The notes under the pieces: model-generated
What the model was told of the DNA's origin: nothing
Databases searched by the model: none
What the model saw: the letters and a program-made list of their open reading frames with translations, nothing else
Shown: one piece after another, positions 1-11,400 of the stretch
Position numbering within the stretch: the stretch's first letter is position 1
Layout of the letters: each line of letters begins with the position of its first letter
Translations under genes and position numbers: made by a program
Source of the DNA: Pseudoips prasinana
Lineage: Eukaryota; Arthropoda; Insecta; Lepidoptera; Nolidae
Assembly (NCBI GenBank): GCA_951640165.1
Contig: OX621255.1
Span: 2,108,001 to 2,172,000, forward strand
Direction: 5' to 3'
Length of the DNA stretch: 64,000 bases

Positions 1-185
1 ATTTTTTATAGAAGACAGCTCATGGAAAATAAAGAGTAGTACAGCTTATATTGCACTGAAGATATAATCCGCAATTCGTTTTTTAAATATAAGTATCTTT
101 GTAAAACATGTCAATATTGATTTTCTGACACGCCATGTTGAATGTTCCACTTGCCCTTACCATGTAACTGTTCTGTCTATAGTTA

Positions 186-730
186 GAACGTTTTCACATT
201 ATCCGATCCGATATCGGTGTCAGACGCCGATCCGATATCGGGGTAAGTAAAATATATGAAATATGTGCCTGTCTTTCATATTGTCCGGCCCGATATCGGA
301 TATCGGAGCCGACACCGATATGCTGGCGGCACCATCGGACGCCCGTGAGCCGTCGGACGATAATGTTTGTATGTGTGCTATACATGTATCTAAATTGTCT
401 CTGTGTGCATAGAGTCCGATGCCAAAGTAATTAAAGACTATTCAGGTGCGTTTTGTTGCTTGCTAAAAAGAGTATAAAATGCTCCCTCTGTATATCTAGC
501 TTCCACAATGGGAGTTATCCAATACTGTCTGTGGACAGATCTTTTTTTGCGTCTCAAATATAATAGATACAGCAAATAGAGTTTTCTATTATAGTCTGCC
601 ATGATGACCTGCCCGCACTAAGCTATCGAGCAAATGGCCGCATCGGAACGATTTTGTTGGAAAATATGTTATCGGATGTCGACTATCGTCGTCTGTCACC
701 GATATCGGATCGGATAATGTGAAAACGCTC
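186..730. mobile_element. MITE with about 35 bp TIRs, PIF/Harbinger-like
   Basis: Left end GAACGTTTTCACATTATCC is the inverse of the right end, followed inward by CGATATCGG-rich sequence on both sides. The element is flanked by TTA/TTA, the 3-bp target duplication type of PIF/Harbinger. No coding capacity; internal CCGATATCGG palindromes recur. Confidence 0.7.
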
Positions 731-780
731 TTAGTGTGAACTACCGGTACGTAGAGAAGCCTATGATTTCTTAGCATTTG

Positions 781-1138
781 GTAGATTTGGTAGCATTAAA
801 GCGCGACCCTCGTTTTAAACACAAGGTCCGTTATAATAATAATACTGAATTCATACCTTAATATAGACAGATCCATTCAGACAATATGTAGTCAAATATA
901 AATTTCAATAATAAAACCTAAACATAATCTCCTTCACAATAACTTAATACAAGCTAGCTAAATATCGCTACCATTATAAAATAAATTGTATAAATGTTTT
1001 AACATTCCGTGTACCTAAATATCTGTAATAAGTAACTAGAAATAATAACTGTATTACTACAAACATGTTCTGACTATTTACAAGCGCTTTTTAAAGTCTA
1101 CGTGAATAAAAACCTTTTTCATTTATTATTATTATTTA
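781..1138 (+). repeat. Dispersed repeat family R1 (LINE 3'-tail-like)
   Basis: Starts near GCATTAAAGCGCGACC, contains AAACATAATCTC, TACCTAAATATCT, ACAAGCGCTTTTTAAAGTC and CTACGTGAATAAAAACC, then a T/A-rich tail. Eight copies occur in the window with fixed 3' end and variable 5' truncation, as expected of LINE-mobilised sequence. Confidence 0.75.
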
Positions 1139-1144
1139 TTAACA

Positions 1145-1330
1145 CAGCGGATGGAACTCTCCACTAACTCAGAACAGTCAATGGTGTCGTTTGCCAGCTG
1201 GTGTAGAAACGCCAAGTCTGCTATTTTTCTACGTTCATGCAGAGGAAATATATGAATTTTTTTGCATCGGCTTGTTATATATATATATATATATATACGT
1301 ATGTATACGTCTGTTAGTATGTACATAATG
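1145..1330 (-). pseudogene. LINE ORF2 C-terminal remnant
   Basis: Minus strand encodes ERRKIADLAFLHQLANDTID with CSELVESSI, the recurrent C-terminal motif of insect non-LTR retrotransposon ORF2. Short, no intact ORF. A (TA)n run lies at about 1276-1298. Confidence 0.55.
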
Positions 1331-1497
1331 TAATTGATTCTTTGAACATGATTTTGACCCCCTTCAAAATGTCAGATCAAATCTTAATTATGCAATCTAG
1401 TCAAGGACTGATGATTATACAATATTATAAACAGACCGGTTATCTTTTTTGTTGCTATTACAACGATCATTGTAAGTGAGCAATAAAGAACGGAAAT

Positions 1498-1856
1498 AAT
1501 AATAATGTCCTCCTAGCCGAAATTCGGCCACGGCGGCCAGTCTCAACAGAGCCATCTGCGCGGGACATATTATAGTGCTCAAGTGTGTAGGCAAACAAAG
1601 GAGCACTTTCTATTCCATCACTCCCATGATCCGATGCAACGCCTAGCGACACAACCGGAAAGAGGTCAAGTACGGGACCGACGACTTTTCGTGCTATCCG
1701 AGTACGGGGGTATAATATCGCTAACTCCCAGACTTCGGGCTAATGTTGATAAATTTTTCTTCTTACAGATGAGTCCCAGAATCACTTTTGGCTTGAACTG
1801 GAATTTGAACCCAGGACCTCGTTTTCGCTACCGCTAGACCAACGAGGCAGTCGGAA
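1498..1856 (-). mobile_element. SINE family C, tRNA-headed
   Basis: On the minus strand it opens with CGTTGGTCTAGCGGTAGCG (A-box-like) and GGTCCTGGGTTCAAATTCC (B-box-like), followed by a body shared with 54236-54634 and 57140-57460. A dispersed SINE copy, not a tRNA gene: no full cloverleaf. Confidence 0.7.
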
Positions 1857-2003
1857 ATAGGGATATAACAGTAGGTATGTTGTAAATGAGAAAGATACCA
1901 CGGGCACCAGCTCTCGTAAAGTAGACTCGACTTAATTCTATCCTTTACTGTTGTTGCTAACCTACTTGTGTAAACTTTATGAGAGAAATAAATGTTTTTT
2001 TTT

Positions 2004-2111
2004 TTGGAACGAAATTCCTTATCGCGCATTGTGAAAGGGGGCTAGACGGAAAAAAATCTTACGAAAAGTTATCGAGACACTTTTTGCAGCTGTGCGGCGT
2101 GCGCATGTTTC

Positions 2112-2153
<42 letters not shown>

Positions 2154-2316
2154 AGAAAGCAAGCCAGATATTTTCATTTCTATTTCGCATTGAACAGTGT
2201 GGTGTCGCGACGATTATTTTTGTTGAGTGTATACAGGTTTTTTGTACAATATAAATAATAAGAAATAACTTTGTTCCATCCGGGTGTCCCTTGACACCTC
2301 TCAAGTTTTTTTTTTA
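2004..2316. repeat. Interspersed repeat with embedded (TC)n, copy 1
   Basis: About 310 bp, nearly the same as 57645-57959: TTGGAACGAAATTCCTTATC at one end, a (TC)n tract in the middle, and CCATCCGGGTGTCCCTT before a poly-T. The TC tract belongs to the element, not to the locus. Confidence 0.7.
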
Positions 2317-2332
2317 TAATTCAGTGACTCAC

Positions 2333-2480
2333 CAGTCCACTGTCATTGACAAGCGTTGGCAGCACTACCATATCATTGGTAGCGAGTAGTTCGTCCGAGC
2401 CTATAGAAGAAAAGAAAGTTGCAAATCCTTTGACATTCTCTGGTTTCGAGTCGATGACGGCTTCTTCTATCTCATTAATT
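2333..2480 (-). CDS. FAS-like exon e27: ACP-thioesterase linker
   Basis: Acceptor attacag, donor CTG/gtgagt. Starts INEIEEAVIDSK directly after ACP helix 4 and continues GFATFFSSIGSDELL, MVVLPTLVNDSG, resembling the low-complexity linker before the FAS thioesterase (usually ...LPSL...). The thioesterase itself is not seen; it should lie beyond the left edge. Confidence 0.8.
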
Positions 2481-5400
2481 CTGTAATAAAATTCAGGTGA
2501 TAATTATTTGTACAAAAAGTTCAAGCATAACTAATGATTACTTTAAGATGTTATAAATGTTTTAACAATCCGTGTACCTAAATATCTAGGTATGTATACT
2601 TTACTATATTACAACATACATGTTTTGACTATTTTACAAGCGCTTTTTTAAGAAATAAAAACCGTTTTTATTTTATTTTTATTTATTTTACACGGCTTTT
2701 TTTTGTAACTGCCCAATTCCAAGCACTTTTCAAGTTTAAATAATCAGAAATGTTGTTCATAGTCAACAATAATAATAAAATATAGAATTAACTTTTAAGT
2801 GAATTAATTTAAAATTTTATTTTATTTTAAAAAAGGATTCCTAAAGATTTTTTTAACCGACCGCGCAAAATAACGTATGTTTTTGATGTGTAATATCTTT
2901 TCCCTCGGTAGCTTGATATTTTTCGTGGAGTGATTTAGGAATAATAGAAGTGATAATAGAATATATTTCATGTGAGGTTAGTACTGGAAATTTCATCATT
3001 ATCATTTAGATCTATCGGTCATCTACCACCGTGCGTTTCACAAGAAACTTTTGCCGAGCACTACCACTCTATGAAATCAATGAACTGCGGAGGTATTTCT
3101 AATCCGGTATGACATGGCAACCTTCAAGAAGCTAGCCTTCCTTTCTTAAAGGCCGACAACGCACTCTGGTGTTGCGAGTGCCCATGGGCGGCAATATGTT
3201 AAGCTGTGCAAACGCTATTTGATTTGACCAATGACCGCGCGCGGTGGCCGAGAGTTGACTCAGATGATTGGCACCAACTGACAGCCGTCTATCTCCCACC
3301 TTACATTTCCTTTCAATTTTATTATACGTATTGATAACATGTCAGATGAATTGTTTTTAGTACAGACATCAAGTTACCCCAATCTGTCAAATTTCCCCAA
3401 TTCAAAGTGAACCTTATGTTTTTGTGATAAAGTTGAAAATAGATGAAAGAAATTTGACAGATTGGGGTAGCTGGATGTGCTGGCGTCTGTACGTATGATA
3501 AGCGTTTTCGGCATTGTTAGTGAAACCATTTTGACAATATTTTTTTTGTCGTTAGGTGACATTTTCTGGAATAAATTGTGTTCCTTTTACAGAAAAGTTA
3601 CAGTAAGTTTTACGTTTTTAATACATTTTGTTTTAAGTATTAAGTCATTTATTTCTTAACAACTTACATTTTGTAAAAACATTTATTGTACAATACATAT
3701 CTAAAATACAAAATAACACTAACATAAACTTACATACATAAGGGTCAAGAATACGTTATTACATTTGTCGTTTGTCATTTATGAATTCATTAATTATGTT
3801 GAACTCATAAAATTTATACAAATTAATTGGCAAACAAGCATACAGCCCACCTAATCGTTATTCTGTAGCTTAAAAACTGAAAAAGTACAGCCTGACGGCG
3901 ACCAAGATTTTAAAAATTTAGAGTTTAGACAGTATAGTTATAAAAACTCAAAAAGTTTTAGACAACGTATTCTGAAAATAAATTGGTTGGAAGAAGGTAT
4001 AAATGGCTTTTTAAAGAAAATTGGTCAAATATTTCGCGATAGCTTCAAAAAGAAAAAAAAAACGGATCAATTTAAAGAAATTTGAAAAATCGTCCTGGGT
4101 TACCAAGGGAATAAGAGTTTCAAGTACAATGAAGCGATTTTTGCTTCAAAACATTAACAACTTACCTAGTACGGAAAACTTAAGGGTGTATACAAAATCG
4201 TACATTAGAATATACAGACTTGTCCTAAAAAAAGCTAGACGCATTGCAGTCAGTAAAGAACTAACCAAGGCTAATAAATCTTCAAAAGCTATATGGCAGG
4301 TTGTAAATAGACACAGGAATAAAAAATCAAACCGTGAGAATAATAAAAACATACTTCTTAAAGTTAATAATACGATTATATCAGATCCCCAGGAAATAGT
4401 AGACATTTTCTCAAACACGTTCGACGAGGCAGGAACTGTCAGCAATTCTAATTCGATTGATCAAGCTATAAAAACTTTACGGGATAGTGTAAAAAGATTA
4501 GATCAAGAAATGACTTGCGATTTGGTCACGGAGTCCGAAATAAAAAAACTGGTAAAATCTATGGCTACCAAGAAATCTTCTGGTCATGATGAAATCATTA
4601 TACAGACTGTTAAAGACCACATTGACTTACTAGCAGAACCTCTGGCTCATCTTATAAACACGTGTATAAATATGAATATATTCCCTGAAAAACTAAAAAT
4701 AGCAAGAGTTTTACCACTTTATAAAAAAGGTTGCAAATTTGATCCTAATAATTATAGACCGATTTCAGTATTACCAATAATTTCGAAAATTTTTGAAAAA
4801 GTACTCAAAACAAGACTTATAAGACATCTCAATCGCAACAAAATACTTAATCACAGACAGTTCGGGTATCAGAAAAATGTGGGAACTAATGATGCAATTA
4901 ATACATTAATAGAGCAAGTAGTTGACAAAATTAATAACAAATTGAAAGTCGTAGGGTTGTTCCTCGATCTTAGTTCCGCTTTTGACACGGTTAATCACAC
5001 CTTACTATTAGCAAAGATGGAACATTACGGAGTAAGAGGATCTGTCTTACGTCTGTTTAGGTCGTACTTAGAAAATAGAAAGCAATATGTGGAAATTAAA
5101 ATGAATGAAAATAACAGTCAAAATGTTTATAAATCGGGGCTTAAACTAATAAAACAAGGAGTTCCACAAGGTTCAATATTAGGTCCAATCTTTTTCGTTT
5201 TATTTGTAAATGATTTAATTAGCTATATGTTGGAACTCAGTGATTCTGAACTTGTGCTTTTTGCCGATGATACGAATGCTATTATTGCCGCCAAAGATGT
5301 TGATATACTCAATACTAAAGTAAATAATGCTCTTGCTCTTTTTCATCATTGGTTTAATATCAACAATCTCAAATTGAATGTTGGTAAAACAAATACCATG

Positions 5401-8400
5401 TTATTTAGGACGACGTCGAGAAACAAAGAAAAAATACACATAGTATTGAATGAAAATATAATAACATTGAGATGCAGCGTAAAATTCTTAGGTATTAACA
5501 TCGATGAAAGCCTAAACTGGAGAAAAGAAGTCACAGCTATAGAAAGCTCAATCAGTTCAGCTTGCTATGCCCTGAGAAGCCTTCGAGATGTGATCGCTAT
5601 TGAGCAATTAAAAGTGGTATATTACTCGCTCGTAGAGTCGAAGCTTAGGTACAGTATCATTCTATGGGGTGGTGGTTACGCGTACAATATAAATACAGCT
5701 TTCATTATACAAAAAAGGGCCATAAGAACCATGATGAGAGTTCCACAGTGGGTATCGTGTAAAGAGTACTTTAAAGAACTTAAGATACTAACGGTCCCTT
5801 GTTTGTATATTTTAGTTCTTCTTACTGATCTCATGAAAAAGCTGCATAATTTTGAAACACCAGATGAAAGAAGTAAGCGGGAAGCTACTAGGCGTAGGGA
5901 TCTACAAAACAAGGTGCAACCTCATCTAGAAGTGGTGCGTCATGCAGCAGGTTATCAGTCGGTGAAACTCTTTAATAAACTACCTGTACATTTGAAGTCG
6001 ATTCACAACATAAATCAGTTCAAGCAGCAGTTAAGATCATTTTTGTTAGAGAAGTGCTACTACACCCTTGATGAGTTTCTCCGTGATACATATATCTAGA
6101 CCTATTAATGCTAACTATTTTTATTGATATTTTATTTTAAATTTTTGACATATATGTGTATGTGTAATGTTTTTATTTTTGACTTTGTATGGGAATTTGT
6201 AATGTATTTTTTTTTTGTTTTTAGCATAATTATTATTAGTTATTTTTTAGTTATTTTCAATACGATGTAAAAATTGTTATGAAATAAATGAAATGAAATG
6301 AAATAATGGTAAGTGGTCACCGAAGCCTATGAGCGCTTGCAACACCAGGGGCGCGTAGCCCTTACGAAACCTTATAACTGCCTTTTTGAAGGGCTCCATG
6401 CTGTAGTCTCTTGGGAATACCGTAACAGGGAGATCATTCCACAACGTCAGCGTGTACGTGGCAGGAAGTTTCGCTGAACATTAGTTAATATCTGTCTTAA
6501 AGTTGACGGATAAAAATAATATAATAACTTACTGTTTTATGGTCAGCTTTGTTAATTGGTCTCTTCGCAAGCATAAATTGTAATTTGCATTCAGATAAGA
6601 AGCAATAGCTGATACTTTTTTATCAAACATGCCCAAATCGTTTAGAGTAGTTTCCACGCTTGCATTGTTCGGGATGCGTAAATCTGCAATTTGACATGTT
6701 AACTTTAATATTGCAAAATATAAATTGTACTCTTTTCAACTTCACATGTTAGAGCTTGTGCACTTCACATGTTTTATAAACGTGCCGTCGAAGCGCGTTT
6801 CCATAACGCGCTTTTGTCCTACAGAGCAGTTTGTTGTCGTTTGTATCGATACAAACACGTGCGGTGCGTATATCCTTAATTTTAATATCGCTAAATATAA
6901 ATAGTACAAATTTCAATTCCACATGTTAAGTTTTATATTATATATATATGACGGCGCAGCCGTGGCGCTACCAGCAGAACTGCATAGATAAGAGTGATAG
7001 GTCGGTGTCACTCTGGTGGAACGTCGAACGGGCGGCCATCTTGACGTCACTATTGGTTGGAGACGTTGTAGTGGTCGCATATTATCGACGGATCACCGTA
7101 ATTGAAATTAAAATCTAAATTAATTAGTGATTTGGTGACGCATTAAACATAGTTGATTGATTTTGCTGAATAATTAATTGCTAATGAAGTGAAAAGTCCG
7201 CCTATATTTTTAAATTAACTGCCTGCATAACCTCACCTAATAATAAATGATAAATTAGGAAAATCGTGTTCCAGGCATGCCTCCGTGTACCTCAGTCGCG
7301 TCGTTATATATATAGTAGGTACTCATTTTTTTATTAAATATCAAAAACACATTACAACTCAGAAAACCTTATTTAAATACCTAGTGTAGTGTCACATAAT
7401 AAACCTCTTGGGTTTGAGCGTGACACTTCCTAATATGGGTCAATCTTATATAAGTACAAACAAACAGTAGTATATTTCTATGTTCACTTTTAATATTGCA
7501 AAATATGAATAGTACAATTTCAGTTTCTCATGTTTACTTTTAATATTGCAAAACATATATCGTATTAATTTCGATTTCCATATGTTAACTTTTAATATTC
7601 CTTATTAATAAAGATAAAAAAAACTTGTGTGTACTTATGTACACGCGTTAGAAGTTATACTTCTTAATATACAACTTGAACATAGTTATCAATTTTCATA
7701 CCACCTAGAACTAACTTCATGCTGTTAAATTTTTTGGTGTCGGTGTGCGCGCGCATCGTAAAAATTCACTCTCATCATTTTTCTCCATCGCGCCAAAAGA
7801 CGTATAACTTCAATAATAATAATAAAATCTTTTAATATTGTAAAATATAAATAGAACTTATTTAAAATTTACCTATATAAAATCAATAAAGAGCAGTACT
7901 ATATTTAGATGATAACGACCTTACATTATAGGTGCAAATTCTTATTCTATGGCGTTCAAATAAATAAAGGGTAAAAATGACTTAATCAATCGTTAAATCG
8001 GCTTCCATGAGCACATGTGACGTAATGTGTAGTGGTCCGGAACCGATTGTCAACGTTGAAGCCGATTTAACAATTGATTAAGTCATTTTTAACCTTTATT
8101 TATTTCACGAAAACGATGTTCGGCGACTTAGCCGGTAGAGCCCCTAATGGTTTATTTATATATTTTTACCTGCTATAGCAGCAAGCTCATGAAGAAGTGG
8201 GGGTGGCTGCGAGCGCACTGGTGTTACCCACTCAGCTCGGAGGCCGCAAAGAGCAAGCTCTGCTACATCCACTGCTTTTCGCCAACACAAACCTTCGTCC
8301 TGTAAATTTATATCTTCTTGAATCATGGTATAAAAGCTCAATTAATAACTTGGAGTAGTTCGTTCAGATTGAATTCGTTAAACGACAGTCTGAACATAGC

Positions 8401-11400
8401 GTAAAGATAAAGATATATCAATTTGTCAGAAACATGTGTAGTTAAAAGATATTACATATAAAATATTGTTTCATCATGTCCTACCTTAATAGGTGTGCAA
8501 ATCAAGACATGCAAGTTAACACATCAGTATTTATGAATATTTAAGTAAATATAATTAGATATTTAGAAATTATGTAGGGATTATGGATGTCAAACTTTTG
8601 AGAATAATAATTACATCATTTCATGATAATAATAAGCGACTAGTATGTCGATATATATAAAATAATAATAATAATTCTACAGAAGTAATTAAATAACAGT
8701 CAGTATATTTATCAGTAAAAAAATCGTTTATATTATGATACGCCTTATTGCCTTATACCTTTTTTAATTTATTTTTAAATGAAATGACACTGTGATGAAA
8801 TGACAATAAAATCTGGCATATTTGGCTGCAAAAGTTAAGAATCAATCGACGGGCCTGTTGGCGTGGTTTCGATTCCCACCCAGGACAGATCTGATATTTG
8901 TGTGCATGAAATGTCTGTTTGTCCTAAGCCTGAGTGTAATTATCTATGTAAGTATGTATTTACAAAATAAAAGTATTATATGTAGTATATCAAATATCTG
9001 GTTTTAATAATACAAGCTCTGCTTAGTTTGGGATCAGGTGGCCGTGTGTAAAGAATGTCCCGGAATATTTTTTAATTTAATAGCTTATACTTATTCTAAA
9101 ATTAAAGGATTCATTTTTGAAGACTTACGCTACTGTTCTGCTTGTCCATCTAATCAACTGAATTTATTTCACATTAAAACATAATTAGTTGATGGCCTTA
9201 TTCAGTAACTTTGTTAGAATGATTGTGATCGCACCATTATGGCTGCGCGTGTGGCGCAGCGATTAAGACAGTTGCCTCGCCACTTCTTTCCCGGGTTTGA
9301 TTCCCACGGAAGACAACTATTTGTGTGACTCATAAATAGTTGTTCTGAGTCTGGATGTACTTTGCATCCGTCAATTATATGTTTGTAAAGTACCCCGCGA
9401 TACAAGGGTTAAGACAGTTGCCTTGCCACTTTTTTCCCGGGTTTGATTCCCACGGAGGACAACTATTTGTGTGACTCATAAATCGTTGTTCTGAGTCTGG
9501 ATGTACTTTGCATCCGTCAATTATATGTTGGTAAAGTACCCCGCGACACAGGGGTTAAGACAGTTGCCTTGCCACTTCTTTCCCGGGTTTGATTCCCACG
9601 GAAGACAACTATTTGTGTGACTCATAAATAGTTGTTCTGAGTCTGGATGTACTTTGCATCCGTCAATTATACGTTGGTAAAGTACCCCGCGACACAGGGG
9701 TTAAGACAGTTGCCTCGCCACTTCTTTCCCGGGTTTGATTCCCACGGAAGACAACTATTTGTGTGACTCATAAATAGTTGTTCTGAGTCTGGATGTACTT
9801 TGCATCCGTCAATTATATGTTGGTAAAGTACCCCGCGACACAGGGGTTAAGACAGTTGCCTTGCCACTTCTTTCCCGGGTTTGATTCCCACGGAAGACAA
9901 CTATTTGTGTGACTCATAAATAGTTGTTCTGAGTCTGGATGTACTTTGCATCCGTCAATTATATGTTGGTAAAGTACCCCGCGACACAGGGGTTAAGACA
10001 GTTGCCTTGCCACTTCTTTCCCGGGTTTGATTCCCACGGAAGACAACTATTTGTGTGACTCATAAATAGTTGTTCTGAGTCTGGATGTACTTTGCATCCG
10101 TCAATTATATGTTGGTAAAGTACCCCGCGACACAGGGGTTAAGACAGTTGCCTTGCCACTTCTTTCCCGGGTTTGATTCCCACGGAAGACAACTATTTGT
10201 GTGACTCATAAATAGTTGTTCTGAGTCTGGATGTACTTTGCATCCGTCAATTATATGTTTGTAAAGTACCCCGCGATACAGGGGTTAAGACAGTTGCCTT
10301 GCCACTTCTTTCCCGGGTTTGATTCCCACGGAGGACAACTATTTGTGTGACTCATAAATAGTTGTTTTGAGTCTGGATGTACTTTGCATCCGTCAATTAT
10401 ATGTTTGTAAAGTACCCCGCGACACAGGGATTCATTAACCTAGTCCGGGCGTAGTCCTTACTTAAAAAAATGTATGTTCAGCTACTGAGTAATAGAATAC
10501 TAGTTTGTTGTGTGTGTTTTTTTTTTAATAAATTTTGTTATTTACTTATAAGAACAATACGGGACAATGTCACACAGATCATCCTAGCCCCAAACTAAGC
10601 ATAGCTTGTACTATGGGTACCAGGCGACGATATACATACGTATATAGATAGATAAATATACATATATAGAAAACATCCATGACTCAGAAACAAATATTCG
10701 TGCTCATCACACAAATATTTGCACTTACCGGGATTCGAACCCAGGACCACCAGCTTCGTAGGCAAGAGCACTACCAACTAGGCTACGGTGACCGTGTGAC
10801 CGTCATTTTTATTTTCTAGAGTAGAAGTTGTCTTGAATGACAAGAGCAGAGAACAGTCAATAGCGTCTCTCTGAGTAGTGTGATCATCAAACTGCAATCG
10901 TCAACCCATTTGCCAAGGGTGGAAATTGTACCACACATTATAGCTACAAATCCATAGACAAGATTCTTTGAGAGACTTTTGTCCTGCTGTGGACGTCTTT
11001 CGGCTTATATGATGCTGTTGTTGTTAAGGTTCGTAGCAGAATATTACAGTTTTTTTTATATATAAACGAGCAAGTGGGTCACCGGATGGTAAGTGATCAT
11101 CATCGCCTATAGACACTCGCAACACCAGAGGAGTTGTGGATACGTTGCCGGCTTTTAAGTGTCAGCAAACAAGGTGTTGCTGATCCTTATAAACCCTATA
11201 AAAATTATTAATGTTATTATTAAGGAATGTATAGACGGGCCTGTTGGTGTGGTTGGCAAATGTGGGTTCGATTCCCACCCAGGACAGATATTTGTGTGCA
11301 TGAACATGTCTGTTTGTCCTGAGTCTGGGTGTAATTATCTATATAAGTATGTATTTACAAAAGAAAAGTAGTATATGTAGTATATCAGTTATCTGGTTTC

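Noticed and set aside
1..2300. Thioesterase exons downstream of e27
   Set aside because: No GxSxG-type exon or suitable splice pair seen; the region is repeats.
4146..4445. 99-codon minus-strand ORF
   Set aside because: Antisense shadow of the LINE reverse transcriptase ORF.
9130..9165. 29 bp mini-exon (AG TTGATTAGATGG ... GTAAGT) between e24 and e25
   Set aside because: Introduces an immediate stop in the frame required by e23, and e24 at 11837-11945 fits the phase instead.
9236..10432. CRISPR-like array
   Set aside because: Units are whole 146 bp tandem repeats with no unique spacers, in a eukaryotic genome.
10690..10797. tRNA gene candidates (A and B box-like sequences here and at about 24.9, 28.1, 45.9, 46.6 and 49.6 kb)
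   Set aside because: They are heads of dispersed SINEs with the same long non-tRNA body each time; acceptor stems do not pair properly.
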